The notes under the pieces are model-generated. The model searched no databases. It saw only the letters and a program-made list of their open reading frames with translations, and had not been told where the DNA came from. 43,306 nt of DNA. It comes from Thalassospira sp. UBA1131. Lineage in GTDB: Bacteria > Pseudomonadota > Alphaproteobacteria > Rhodospirillales > Thalassospiraceae. Numbering within the stretch: position 1 is the first letter of the stretch; each line of letters starts with the position of its first letter. Where the stretch lies: contig NZ_DCAO01000104.1 in NCBI RefSeq assembly GCF_002311515.1, positions 144,330 through 187,635 of the forward strand, read 5' to 3'. The position numbers were made by a program, and so were the translations under genes. This document shows, one piece after another, positions 1 through 8,081 of the stretch.

Positions 1-453
1 GGCGATCCGATCGGCCTTGAAATGCTGGCGGTGACCGACCCGTCGCTGGTGATTGAAACCATCGCACCCTCGGTGATCAAACGCATCCCGATCCAGCGGA
101 TCCGTCTTGCCCAGCAAAATGACGCCCGCACGCAATCGGCTGTGACATCGCTTCTGGCAAGCGAGGTCATGGATGGTCAGCAGCTTAAGATCAGCTTTGG
201 TACCGGTTCGGCCATGCGCCGCATTTGCCGGTTCCTGTTGTGGTCTGCCCACAATGATCTGGTATCGCTGCCCAACCGTGAAAAGCTTGGCAATATCGTT
301 GCGACCACGACCGAAACGGCCAGTCGCATGATCGCCAATCTGAGGCGCGAAGGCGCAATTGTGCGCAACCCGCGCATGCCATCAACCATGCGGATTGATC
401 GCGACAAGCTGTGCAAGGTCGCAGGCGACCCGCAACAACAGTCTGCGGCATAA
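1..453 (+). CDS. Crp/Fnr-family transcriptional regulator, C-terminal part (5' end outside window)
   Basis: Reading frame 1 is open from the first base, so this is the 3' part of a longer gene (about 150 residues visible; the family is usually 220-250). The beginning resembles the end of a cyclic-nucleotide-binding/sensor beta-roll followed by the dimerisation helix. Residues after about 60 form the winged helix: a helical stretch with RRICRFLL, then LPNREKLGNIVATTTETASRMIANL, read here as NREKLGNIVATTTETASRM for the recognition region, followed by the wing (REGAIVRNP). The TETASRMIANLRREG pattern is the typical Crp/Fnr DNA-recognition helix. The N-terminal sensor residues (Fe-S cysteines or cNMP pocket) are not in view, so the signal cannot be predicted. 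A clear intrinsic terminator follows. Confidence 0.85.
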   Translation, partial: GDPIGLEMLAVTDPSLVIETIAPSVIKRIPIQRIRLAQQNDARTQSAVTSLLASEVMDGQQLKISFGTGSAMRRICRFLLWSAHNDLVSLPNREKLGNIVATTTETASRMIANLRREGAIVRNPRMPSTMRIDRDKLCKVAGDPQQQSAA

Positions 454-479
454 GAAGCCTGCAAGACGCCAAACCAACA

Positions 480-515
480 AACGCACCGGGATACTGTTCC
501 GGTGCGTTTTCTTTT
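480..515 (+). terminator. Rho-independent terminator of the Crp/Fnr gene
   Basis: Perfect 10-bp stem AACGCACCGG / CCGGTGCGTT with a 9-nt loop, followed directly by TTCTTTT. It lies 26 bases after the regulator stop codon. The opposing PAS-GGDEF-EAL gene ends at 536, so the hairpin may also limit read-through from that side, although the T-run favours the plus strand. Confidence 0.85.
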
Positions 516-535
516 GGGATCAAGATTGGTTCTGA

Positions 536-3500
536 TTATGACCCAGGTTGGGCAACCGGGAAACGGGCGGGCGAGGTCAGGTTGGCCTTAAGCAGGCTTT
601 CCATATCGCTGGCACTGATCGGCTTGCTGAAATAGAAGCCCTGAACTTCATCGACACCCTCGGACGCGATATGTTCAAGCTGGGTTTCGGTCTCAATGCC
701 TTCGACATTGACTGCCATGCCAAAGGATCGCGCCAGGAACACGACGGCGCGCACAATCGCAGCATTACCATCGGAACTGTCGATATCAATGATGAAGGAC
801 CGGTCGATCTTGATCTTGTCCACCGGGAAGCGTTTGAGATAGGCCAGTGACGAATACCCCGTCCCGAAATCATCAATCGCAATGCGAATGCCCTGATTTC
901 GCAGGATACCAAGCGTGATGGCGGCTTCGCGCGGGTTGTCCATCACGGCCCCTTCGGTCACCTCGAACTGCAACTGATGGGGATCAAGTTCCGTGCGCGA
1001 AAGCACTTCGCCGACACTTTCAATCAGGTCTTCGTGGCGGGCCAGTTCAAGCGGAGAAAGATTGACCGATATGGTCAATTGGCCATAGCCCGCATCGCGC
1101 CATGCCTTGGTCTGATGGCAGGCGCGGTTCAGCACCCATTTGCCGATATCGGCAATGATGCCCATGCGTTCGGCCACCGGGATAAAGTCAACCGGGCTGA
1201 CCTGCCCGCGTGACGGGCTGAACCAGCGGACCAGTGCTTCCATGCCGATGATACGATGACCGACGATATCAATGATCGGCTGATAGAAAAGCTCCAGCTC
1301 GTCATTTTCAATCGCGTGACTCAGATCGCGTTCCATCGCCTTGCGTTCCTGAACCTCGACCTGAAGTTTCGGCTCAAAGAAGTGATAGCGATTGCGTCCC
1401 TCGGCCTTGGAACAATAAAGTGCCAGGTCCGCATTACGCAGCAGGTCCTTTTCATCGCGACCATCCTGCGGATACATGCAAATCCCGACCGAGGTCGAGG
1501 CCTGCACTTCATTGCCATCAAGCATGAAACGTTCTGAAATGCGTTCGATCAGGCGCTGGGCGACAAAGGTCACTTCCTCCACCGAGCCCGGCTCGTGGAT
1601 CAGAACTGCGAATTCATCACCGCCAAGACGCGCGACCACATCCTCATTGCGCAGGCAAACCCGCATGCGTTCGCCAACCCCCTGCAAAAGCAGATCGCCA
1701 ATCGGATGGCCAAGCGTGTCGTTGATGTCCTTGAAGTTATCAAGATCAAACATCATCAGGACAAAGTGGCAGCGTTCGCGTTTGCTGCGCGCAACGGCCG
1801 CCGCCAGACGTTCCTGGAACAGGGTCCGGTTCGGAAGCCCGGTCAGCCCGTCATGATGGGCAAGGAACTGAATGCGCGCTTCGCTGCGTTTGCGGTCGGT
1901 AATATCGGTGATTGATCCGTCAATCAGGGTCGGACGGCCCTTGTCATCGCGGACAAGACGGGCATTTTCCTCGACCCAGATGATTTTGCCGTCTTCACGG
2001 CGCATCTCGGTTTCAAAGCCCTGCACAATCCCGTCGCGCAGCAACCGGCCGATAAACCGCAAACGATTGACCGGGTTCAGATAATGAAACGCCCAGTCAT
2101 GCTCCTTGGCAATCAGGCTCTCGACCGCGTCATAGCCCAGAATGGATGCAAAGGCCGGGTTGGCCGACAGGATCGGGCCAAGCGGAATGCTTTGAAACAG
2201 GCCTTCTGCCGAGTTTTCGAAAATACCGCGGAATTTTTCCTCGGCATGGCGGAGTGCGCGTTCGACAGACAGTTTTTCTGTCACGTCCTGACCGATACAG
2301 ATCACACCCGCAACATCGCCATCCTCGCCGAAATGCGCGCGCGCATTCCATTGCAACAGGCGTGTTTCACCGTCGCGGCGCTTGAATGAAAGGACCTCGT
2401 CCTTGATGATTTCGCCCGACAGTAAGCGGCGTACTGCGGTGCGGACCCTTGCGCGATCTTCCTCGACCAGCAAAAAGTCAAAGAAGTTTTGGCCTGCCGC
2501 CTCCATCCAGGAATAGCCGAAAGTCCATTCGCATTCGCGGTTATATTCCAGAATGCGCCCCTCGGCATCGAGGAACAGGATGACGCTGCCCGCCGTCTGA
2601 ACCAAGGCGCGATAGCGTTCCTGACGCCGACGCAGGTCATATTCCGCCTGCCGGTTCTTGGTGATGTCGGTGATGGTAACGCTATAGCCCAGCAGCATTC
2701 CGCCTTCGCCACGAATTTCGGTGGCATTTACCCGCACCCAGATCTGGCTGCCATCGGCACGGCGCATTTCAATATCGCGGGCCTGGACACCCTTGCCGGA
2801 TGCAAGATCGCGACGCAGCTGAATGCGGTCGCTGTCGCTGGCATAAAAGGTTTCAGGATGGCGAAAATAGGCCTGGGTCACTTCGCGCACGGAATCATAA
2901 TTGAACAGTGACGCGGTTTCTTCGTTCACATTGGTGATCGTGCCTTCGGCATTCAGCTCGATAATACCGTGGACCGCGTGTTCAAGGGCGCGGCGATAGC
3001 TTTCCTCGCGCGTGCGTTCCTGACCAAACAGCACCAGACAGCCCGAATTTTCCAGCGTGATATACTGCCACTGGAAAAACCGCTGCCCGTAATGGACGGT
3101 GCGCGGGCTGTCGGTGTCAAATTGCGGACCTTCGTCACTGACCAGCGGGCGCTGGTCGCTTGGATGCATCAGATCAAGCGGCGATGCCATGCCCATTTCA
3201 AGGGCAAGCTGCTCTGCCGCGCAATTGGTGCTGCGCAGGCGACCGTTGGTTTCCACCAGCAACACCGGTTGCGGTGAAATCAGCGATCCGATGCCCGATG
3301 AAACGGTGGCTTCAATGGTTGTAAAGCGGATATAGGTGCGCCGACCGATGCTCAGCTTCCAGCCGAACAACACACATGCAGAGTCCCGGAACCCGCATTC
3401 GATATAATGGTAGCCGCCAATATCAAGAAGCCGTCCGGAAAGTTCGGCAAGCGGTTTCGACAGACCTTCAACTGCGTCCGGAGAAACCCATTCACCGACC

Positions 3501-3664
3501 TGTACACTCTCGTCATAGGCTTCGCGCCATGCTGAATTTACGAGCAATCGTCCTTCGTCTGGATCATATGCTCCAGACGGCAAACACAGGTGGCTGATCA
3601 ACGCCGTCAACATACCGACGGAATCGATTGCGTTGATGTCTCCCATAGCGGCTTTATTCGTCAT
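536..3664 (-). CDS. Multi-PAS GGDEF-EAL cyclic-di-GMP synthase/phosphodiesterase
   Basis: Bifunctional c-di-GMP turnover protein, about 1042 residues from the ATG at 3664. The N-terminal ~220 residues are poorly conserved, with a PAS-like part. Three PAS domains follow at about 220-340, 350-465 and 475-595, each with the usual FxNxAxxxLFGY-type pattern. The GGDEF domain has the intact motif GGDEF at 681-685 and an upstream inhibitory RxxD site (RNED), predicting an active, feedback-inhibited diguanylate cyclase. The EAL domain begins with EALVRW at 809 and keeps SVNLSP, the TEGAVM Glu, DDFGTGYSS, the DKIKID Lys, EGIET and QGF, so phosphodiesterase activity is also plausible. There is no membrane segment, so it is probably a cytoplasmic sensor. 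The start is uncertain: an in-frame ATG also exists at 3778, giving a W/C-rich unlikely leader, and another at 3646. None has a strong Shine-Dalgarno sequence. Confidence 0.93.
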   Translation of the reverse strand: MTNKAAMGDINAIDSVGMLTALISHLCLPSGAYDPDEGRLLVNSAWREAYDESVQVGEWVSPDAVEGLSKPLAELSGRLLDIGGYHYIECGFRDSACVLFGWKLSIGRRTYIRFTTIEATVSSGIGSLISPQPVLLVETNGRLRSTNCAAEQLALEMGMASPLDLMHPSDQRPLVSDEGPQFDTDSPRTVHYGQRFFQWQYITLENSGCLVLFGQERTREESYRRALEHAVHGIIELNAEGTITNVNEETASLFNYDSVREVTQAYFRHPETFYASDSDRIQLRRDLASGKGVQARDIEMRRADGSQIWVRVNATEIRGEGGMLLGYSVTITDITKNRQAEYDLRRRQERYRALVQTAGSVILFLDAEGRILEYNRECEWTFGYSWMEAAGQNFFDFLLVEEDRARVRTAVRRLLSGEIIKDEVLSFKRRDGETRLLQWNARAHFGEDGDVAGVICIGQDVTEKLSVERALRHAEEKFRGIFENSAEGLFQSIPLGPILSANPAFASILGYDAVESLIAKEHDWAFHYLNPVNRLRFIGRLLRDGIVQGFETEMRREDGKIIWVEENARLVRDDKGRPTLIDGSITDITDRKRSEARIQFLAHHDGLTGLPNRTLFQERLAAAVARSKRERCHFVLMMFDLDNFKDINDTLGHPIGDLLLQGVGERMRVCLRNEDVVARLGGDEFAVLIHEPGSVEEVTFVAQRLIERISERFMLDGNEVQASTSVGICMYPQDGRDEKDLLRNADLALYCSKAEGRNRYHFFEPKLQVEVQERKAMERDLSHAIENDELELFYQPIIDIVGHRIIGMEALVRWFSPSRGQVSPVDFIPVAERMGIIADIGKWVLNRACHQTKAWRDAGYGQLTISVNLSPLELARHEDLIESVGEVLSRTELDPHQLQFEVTEGAVMDNPREAAITLGILRNQGIRIAIDDFGTGYSSLAYLKRFPVDKIKIDRSFIIDIDSSDGNAAIVRAVVFLARSFGMAVNVEGIETETQLEHIASEGVDEVQGFYFSKPISASDMESLLKANLTSPARFPVAQPGS

Positions 3665-4030
3665 GTTTGTTGTCGCTGCGCGACCATAACTGCTACCCCA
3701 TGCAGTGCAAAGCCAAATTTTCCCCGACGAGAGCCACCAACCCCAATCATTTTGCTTGTATTTTTGTAGCGGCTTCATTTTTTGTTCTTTTGGTCGCGCA
3801 TGCCGCCTTTTTCACGGCTTTCAACGCCCTCGCGACCGGTGCCGACAGAATGAACGCGATTTCACTACGTAATCCTTAAAATCCTTGAAAATTCATCGGT
3901 TAACTGTTGCCCGTGGAAGTTTATCGGCATACCATCGCTCGGCTCGGTGGTTTTCACACTGTCCGGATCCCAACGTCAAAGTCCGGATAAAAGCGTTTCA
4001 GGGAACCATCCTCGATAAGGAGTAACCAAC
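3665..4030. other. Divergent intergenic region, no gene seen
   Basis: About 365 bases between the divergent c-di-GMP gene (minus) and the TerB-like gene (plus). It is AT-richer than its surroundings (T-runs near 3760-3790). Short open frames here have no ribosome site and no family resemblance. It must hold promoters in both directions, but no convincing -35/-10 pair stands out. A direct repeat of GTCCGGAT lies close to the TerB gene and is listed separately. Confidence 0.5.
3961..3988. repeat. Direct repeat GTCCGGAT x2, 20-bp phasing
   Basis: The octamer GTCCGGAT occurs at 3961-3968 and again at 3981-3988, exactly 20 bp start-to-start, or about two helical turns. It ends about 40 bp before the GTG start of the TerB-like gene. 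Such phasing would place two regulator monomers on the same DNA face. Function is not known, and chance occurrence is possible. Confidence 0.35.
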
Positions 4031-4444
4031 GTGATTTCGCATCAGGACGCCTTGATCTACACAATGGTTATGGTATCGGCCGCCGATAACGATATCACCG
4101 ACGCCGAACTTTCCGCGATGGGCCGCCGGGTCCGTTATCTTCCGATTTTTGCCGGATTTGACAATGATGGCGTCACCAGTGTTGCGCGCGATTGCGCCAA
4201 GCTGCTGGGCGAAGAAGACGGCATGGACCGCACGCTGGATATGATCCGCGATGCCCTGCCGCGCAAACTGCGCGAAACCGCGTATGTCTTCGCCTGTGAA
4301 ATCGTCCTGTCCGACAGCGAAATCAGCCAGGAAGAACTCCGCATTCTTGAATTGCTTCGCCACCGGCTTGATATTGACCGGTTGGTCGGCTCGGCCATTG
4401 AACGCGCCATGGCAGCGCGCTATGTCCGGCCCGGTGATTTTTGA
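4031..4444 (+). CDS. TerB-like (tellurite resistance TerB family) protein
   Basis: A 137-residue, all-helical acidic protein that matches the TerB/DjlA-N fold. The N-terminal HQDALIYTMVMVSAADNDIT with a following DAELSAM is the characteristic acidic metal-binding helix pair, repeated near the middle as FACEIVLSDSEISQEELRIL. This pseudo-duplicated D/E cluster is what TerB-type domains use to bind metal ions. The start is GTG at 4031, supported by AAGGAGT eight bases upstream. It is a stand-alone gene with no other ter genes nearby. In this context the family usually has a general stress or metal/envelope role rather than proven tellurite resistance, so the resistance name should not be read as a function. 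Confidence 0.8.
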   Translation: MISHQDALIYTMVMVSAADNDITDAELSAMGRRVRYLPIFAGFDNDGVTSVARDCAKLLGEEDGMDRTLDMIRDALPRKLRETAYVFACEIVLSDSEISQEELRILELLRHRLDIDRLVGSAIERAMAARYVRPGDF

Positions 4445-4718
4445 TGATTGCAACGATGGCCGCGGCACCTTGCCAGCACGGCCTCGTTGAATGAAAACCG
4501 GTTAATTCAGCATTCCAACTTTGTGTTGGGCCTGTCTGATCGAATTTGTGGAACCCAAAGCGCATTTTGGGCGTTACGCCCTGAAATTGCTGCTCTTGGT
4601 CATCCACAATGGGACATGGACCAGCCAACAGAACTTTCCGGTTTCGGGCCAATGGGCGCGGACCGTTTTTGCGTCGCCAATTCAGATATAGCTACCGTCA
4701 CACAAAGGGATCGCCGTC

Positions 4719-5603
4719 ATGACCGCTCTTTCCGGGGAAAACATCGCCTTTATCGGACTTGGATTGATGGGGCGTCCGATGGCGCTCAATCTTGAAAAGG
4801 CCGGTGCAGTCCTGACCGTCAATACCCGTAATCCCGAAACACTCAATGCCTTCGAAGATCTTGGCATCGCAACTGCAGGCACCCCGGCCGATGCCGCGGC
4901 CGAGGCCGACATCGTCATCATCTGTGTTGCCAACACCCCTGCACTTGAAAATGTGCTTCTGGGCGAAGAAGGCATTATTGACGGCCTCGAAGAAGGCACC
5001 ATCGTCATCGACATGGGCACAACGTCGGTCGAAGCCACACGGCGCTTTGCCGATGTGGTCGAAGAAGCCGGCGGCACATGGATTGATGCCCCGGTTTCCG
5101 GTGGCACCCACGGGGCTGAGAACGGTACCCTTTCCATCATGGTCGGTGCATCGCCCGAAGATTTCGAACGTGCCCATCGGGTGTTTGACGTCCTTGGGTC
5201 GCGCGTCACCCATGTCGGCGATGTCAGTTCCGGCCAGATTGCCAAGGCGGCCAATCAGATGATTGTCGGCATCACCATTGGTGCGGTTGCCGAAGCCTTT
5301 TCCATGGCCGATGAAGCCGGTGTCGATCTTGATAAATTGCGATCTGCACTGACCGGTGGCTTTGCCGATTCCGCCATCTTGCAGAAGCACGGCGAACGCA
5401 TGATCGAACGCAATTTCGAGCCGGGCGGCAAGGTCGTCACCCAGCACAAGGACCTGTTCCAGGCGCTTGAATTTTCCGAAGGCGAACTGGGGGTCGAACT
5501 GCCCATCACCCGTCTTGCCATGGAACTTTATGACGAATTGATCGACATGGGTCATGGCGATCTTGATCATTCAGCATTGATCAAAGTCTATGAAGAAGAC
5601 TGA
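4719..5603 (+). CDS. NAD(P)-dependent beta-hydroxyacid dehydrogenase (3-hydroxyisobutyrate dehydrogenase / tartronate-semialdehyde reductase family)
   Basis: A 294-residue Rossmann enzyme of the HIBADH/6PGDH-like family. The dinucleotide motif GLGLMG covers Gly13, Gly15 and Gly18. The substrate-binding stretch APVSGGTHGAENGTL is at about 124-138, and the catalytic lysine Lys176 lies in GQIAKAANQM, the family signature. The C-terminal helical domain is complete and the length is typical. The family interconverts beta-hydroxyacids and semialdehydes (3-hydroxyisobutyrate, tartronate semialdehyde, succinic semialdehyde). The asparagine after the nucleotide-binding strand (VNTRNPET) suggests NADP rather than NAD, because no acidic residue closes the strand; this is inference. 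The next gene starts inside its last codons, so the two are translated together. The exact substrate cannot be assigned from sequence. Confidence 0.9.
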   Translation: MTALSGENIAFIGLGLMGRPMALNLEKAGAVLTVNTRNPETLNAFEDLGIATAGTPADAAAEADIVIICVANTPALENVLLGEEGIIDGLEEGTIVIDMGTTSVEATRRFADVVEEAGGTWIDAPVSGGTHGAENGTLSIMVGASPEDFERAHRVFDVLGSRVTHVGDVSSGQIAKAANQMIVGITIGAVAEAFSMADEAGVDLDKLRSALTGGFADSAILQKHGERMIERNFEPGGKVVTQHKDLFQALEFSEGELGVELPITRLAMELYDELIDMGHGDLDHSALIKVYEED

Positions 5604-5841
5604 TGCCGATCATGTCGAACTGGTCTCGGTTCTGACCTGCCCTGAATGCGGGCATGTCGAAACCGAAACCATGCCAACCGACGCCTGCCAGTATTTTTAT
5701 GACTGCAAGGGATGTGGTGCAGTTCTTCGGCCCAAGGCCGGTGATTGCTGCGTTTTCTGTTCTTACGGCACCGTCCCCTGCCCGCCGATCCAATTGCATG
5801 GGCGCGATCCGGACGTTGGCTGTTGCGGGCATGGCAACTAA
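5590..5841 (+). CDS. GDCCVxC-domain small cysteine-rich protein
   Basis: An 83-residue protein with two CxxC knuckles, C17-P-E-C20-G and C39-K-G-C42-G, followed by the signature G51-D-C-C-V-F-C57. A CPP motif (C64) and a terminal CCGHG follow. The GDCCVxC pattern defines a small bacterial family of unknown function, often found near metal or mercury genes. The paired cysteines suggest a zinc ribbon or metal/sulfur binding. The start at 5590 overlaps the upstream dehydrogenase by 14 bases, which implies translational coupling. Neither membrane segment nor signal peptide is present, so it is cytoplasmic. What the protein does for the dehydrogenase, if anything, is unknown. Confidence 0.8.
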   Translation: MKKTDADHVELVSVLTCPECGHVETETMPTDACQYFYDCKGCGAVLRPKAGDCCVFCSYGTVPCPPIQLHGRDPDVGCCGHGN

Positions 5842-5882
5842 GCCGTCCAATTGATCAGACGACACAGATAAGGCAACACCGA

Positions 5883-6428
5883 TCAGGCAACAATGCCCGG
5901 CTTGTGACTGCCGATCCGATACAGATAAAGGTGGTCTGATCCGGTTTTCATCGGCACCTCGCCGAATGCCTGCCAGCCGGGAATGGCAAAGGCGCGTGAT
6001 ATCAAAACGCCGCCATTTGCCATGCGCTGATCCAGCACATCCCCAACATCGCCCATCACCCGTGGATCAAGAAAACACACAACAACGTCGCCCGGATCGC
6101 GATCAACGGTTTTAAAATCACCCCGGATGAAATCAAGGTTGGGCCGTGCGGCCAACACCGCCCGCATCCGGCTGATGGCGTAGGGGATTGGCGATAATTC
6201 AATACCGGTGACTTCGACATCTGGCCTTGCCCGCGCAATCGCCAGTGCAAGATCCCCCCAGCCAGATCCAAAATCCGTCACCGCCTTGGTATCACCCGGG
6301 ATATAGGCGATGATTTCGTCGGCTGCCTTGGCCGATGTCGGCATGGGAACGGCCTTGAGACCGATTGCATAACCCGCAATCAGCGCCAAAATAATTCCGA
6401 CAAGGGCCAGTACGGATAAATCAGTCAT
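5883..6428 (-). CDS. Membrane-anchored class I SAM-dependent methyltransferase-like protein
   Basis: 181 residues from the ATG at 6428, which has GGATGG just upstream. Extending further to 6596 would add an implausible leader and cover the SlyX start. Residues 4-24 (VLALVGIILALIAGYAIGL) form one membrane helix. A Rossmann methyltransferase domain follows. Motif I is VTDFGSGWGDLALAIA, with the acidic end of strand 2 at GIELSPIPYA and motif II/III at FIRGDFKTVD. After DVVVCFLDP it diverges from DNA/rRNA methylases, and no target-recognition domain is visible. It may modify a small molecule or a membrane-proximal protein. It diverges from slyX across a 111-bp gap. Confidence 0.75.
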   Translation of the reverse strand: MTDLSVLALVGIILALIAGYAIGLKAVPMPTSAKAADEIIAYIPGDTKAVTDFGSGWGDLALAIARARPDVEVTGIELSPIPYAISRMRAVLAARPNLDFIRGDFKTVDRDPGDVVVCFLDPRVMGDVGDVLDQRMANGGVLISRAFAIPGWQAFGEVPMKTGSDHLYLYRIGSHKPGIVA

Positions 6429-6539
6429 CAACCATCCAGATATGTTAGGGTCCGTGCCGCGCAGTGGTGCCACAGGCATGCGCGTACCGCAAGTCACGGC
6501 ATACACAGCCAACTGAACACATTTGCAGAAGATACCGGA

Positions 6540-6758
6540 ATGAGCCACGAAGAAACCAACACCCGCATAACCGAGCTTGAAATACAGCTTGCCCACATGG
6601 AAACCGTCGTCACCGACCTGTCCGACATGATCAAAAAACAGTGGGATCGCATCGATCTGCTTGAACGTCAGAACAAATTAATGTCGTCTGATATTAAACG
6701 CATGATCGATTTCCTGCGTACAGCACCCGAAGACGACGCACCACCGCCGCATTATTGA
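6540..6758 (+). CDS. slyX: SlyX-family small coiled-coil protein
   Basis: A 72-residue protein with the SlyX pattern: an acidic start, then a continuous coiled coil (RITELEIQLAHMETVVTDL, then DMIKKQWDRIDLLERQNKLM) and a Pro-rich end DAPPPHY, which is the usual SlyX C-terminus. Function is unknown in all species; it was named from a lysis-associated locus in enterobacteria. The length matches the family (68-75). It is co-directional with the DUF3095 gene 55 bases downstream, so the two may share a transcript. Confidence 0.88.
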   Translation: MSHEETNTRITELEIQLAHMETVVTDLSDMIKKQWDRIDLLERQNKLMSSDIKRMIDFLRTAPEDDAPPPHY

Positions 6759-6813
6759 TGGCACGCAGGGTTTGCTGGTTTCTGGCGATCGCGCCTGCCA
6801 ATGAAAGATCGAT

Positions 6814-7989
6814 TTGACAAACCTTTATCTCGACATACCGACCTTTGACGACTTCGGAAAGGTCCTTGATGGCACGGTGTATCATGCCCTGCCAGATGAC
6901 TGGTGGGTTGGCACATCCGACGTCATTGGATCGACCAAGGCGGTCGAAGCCGGTCGATACAAGGACGTCAACATGGTCGGTGCGTCAGTGATCTGTGCGG
7001 TCAGTAATGTGCTTGGCCATTCAGATTACCCGTTCCTGTTTGGTGGCGATGGCGCAAGTTTCGCCTGCCCCCCGGATCAGATTGACGCGGTGCGCCATAC
7101 CATGGCATCGACGGCCACCTGGGCGCTCGAAACCCTGGATCTTGAATTACGCGTCGGTCTGGTGCGGATCGGCGATATCCGGGCTGCTGGCCACGATGTC
7201 CGCATTGCGCGCTACGCCGTTTCCAATCCGGTTTCCTATGCCATGTTTGCCGGCGGCGGCATGCAATGGGCCGAAGACCAGATGAAGCAGGGCAACAACA
7301 TGATCCCGGCAGCTCCACCCGGCAGTCGACCGGATCTGACCGGGCTTTCATGCCGCTGGTCCCCGATCCGGGCTGAGGGTTCAGATGTTATTCTGTCGAT
7401 TATTGTTGCAGGACGTGACGACCGCACCCGGTTTGATGCCACCGTTCATGAACTGTTTGCCATTCTTGATGACAGCCCGCGCAAAAGCAGCCCGATCCCC
7501 GAAAACGGGCCCGGCGTCGCCTTCCCGCCGCCCGGCATGCACCTTGAGGCAGAGGCCACCAAACATAAGGAAGGCGGTTATATCAAAGCATGGCTCAAGG
7601 CGCTTTACATCGCGCTGATCGCGGCCATCCTGATGAAAACCGGCTGGAAACTGGGCGCGTTTGATCCAAGGCGCTATCGCGATTACACCGGCTATAACAC
7701 TGACTTTCGCAAGTTCGGTGATGGGCTTTGGATGACGGTGAATTGCAGTTTGACCCGTGCAGAAGAAGTCGAAGCCCTTTTGCATGCAGCAGAACTTCAA
7801 GGCGATATTCATTTTGGCACCCATCGCCAACGCAGTGCGATCATGACCTGCATCGTGCCCTCCATCACAAGTGACGCGCATTTCCATTTTCTTGATGGCG
7901 GCGAAGGCGGCTATACCGCGGCGGCCACCGCGTTCAAGGCAAAAAGAAAGCGCGATCAGGTCAGTGGCGCATCCCCCGCCAATGCATGA
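6814..7989 (+). CDS. DUF3095-family protein, possible nucleotidyl-cyclase-like fold
   Basis: A 391-residue protein recognised as DUF3095. The start must be TTG at 6814, since an in-frame stop (6802) lies just upstream with no ATG or GTG between; GAAAG precedes it by 5-9 bases. The N-terminal region carries D36-V-I-G-S-T41 followed about 35 residues later by FLFGGDGASF (Gly77-Gly78-Asp79-Gly80). The spacing and form resemble the two metal-aspartate strands of class III nucleotidyl cyclases and GGDEF folds. A conserved C-terminal half follows (DYTGYNTDFRKFGDGLWMTV, ending with a DGGEGGY motif). A weak hydrophobic segment lies near 263-275. Activity is untested from sequence; the cyclase resemblance is inference. 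Confidence 0.82.
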   Translation: MTNLYLDIPTFDDFGKVLDGTVYHALPDDWWVGTSDVIGSTKAVEAGRYKDVNMVGASVICAVSNVLGHSDYPFLFGGDGASFACPPDQIDAVRHTMASTATWALETLDLELRVGLVRIGDIRAAGHDVRIARYAVSNPVSYAMFAGGGMQWAEDQMKQGNNMIPAAPPGSRPDLTGLSCRWSPIRAEGSDVILSIIVAGRDDRTRFDATVHELFAILDDSPRKSSPIPENGPGVAFPPPGMHLEAEATKHKEGGYIKAWLKALYIALIAAILMKTGWKLGAFDPRRYRDYTGYNTDFRKFGDGLWMTVNCSLTRAEEVEALLHAAELQGDIHFGTHRQRSAIMTCIVPSITSDAHFHFLDGGEGGYTAAATAFKAKRKRDQVSGASPANA

Positions 7990-8052
7990 AACGCATCGAT
8001 TGTGACGCTACAATAGATTTCTTGCATGACCATGGATTATCCCGGAAACTTC

Positions 8053-8073
8053 CCTGATCCCGAACGGATCAGG
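8053..8073 (+). promoter_or_regulatory. Inverted repeat covering the LysR gene's ribosome site
   Basis: Perfect 8-bp arms CCTGATCC / GGATCAGG with a 5-base spacer, ending 8 bases before the ATG at 8082. The right arm contains the only Shine-Dalgarno-like purines (GGATCAGGA). It could be an autoregulatory operator or an RNA hairpin that hides the ribosome site; sequence alone does not separate these. Confidence 0.45.
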
Positions 8074-8081
8074 ATAGCCCC

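Noticed and set aside
3667..3879. Short plus-strand frame with one hydrophobic stretch in the first intergenic region
   Set aside because: TTG start with no ribosome site, overlaps the probable start region of the c-di-GMP gene, and has no conserved pattern.
4698..5570. Open frame on the minus strand (290 codons) opposite the dehydrogenase
   Set aside because: Gly/Asp/Phe/Ile shadow of a well-conserved Rossmann enzyme; no motif of its own.
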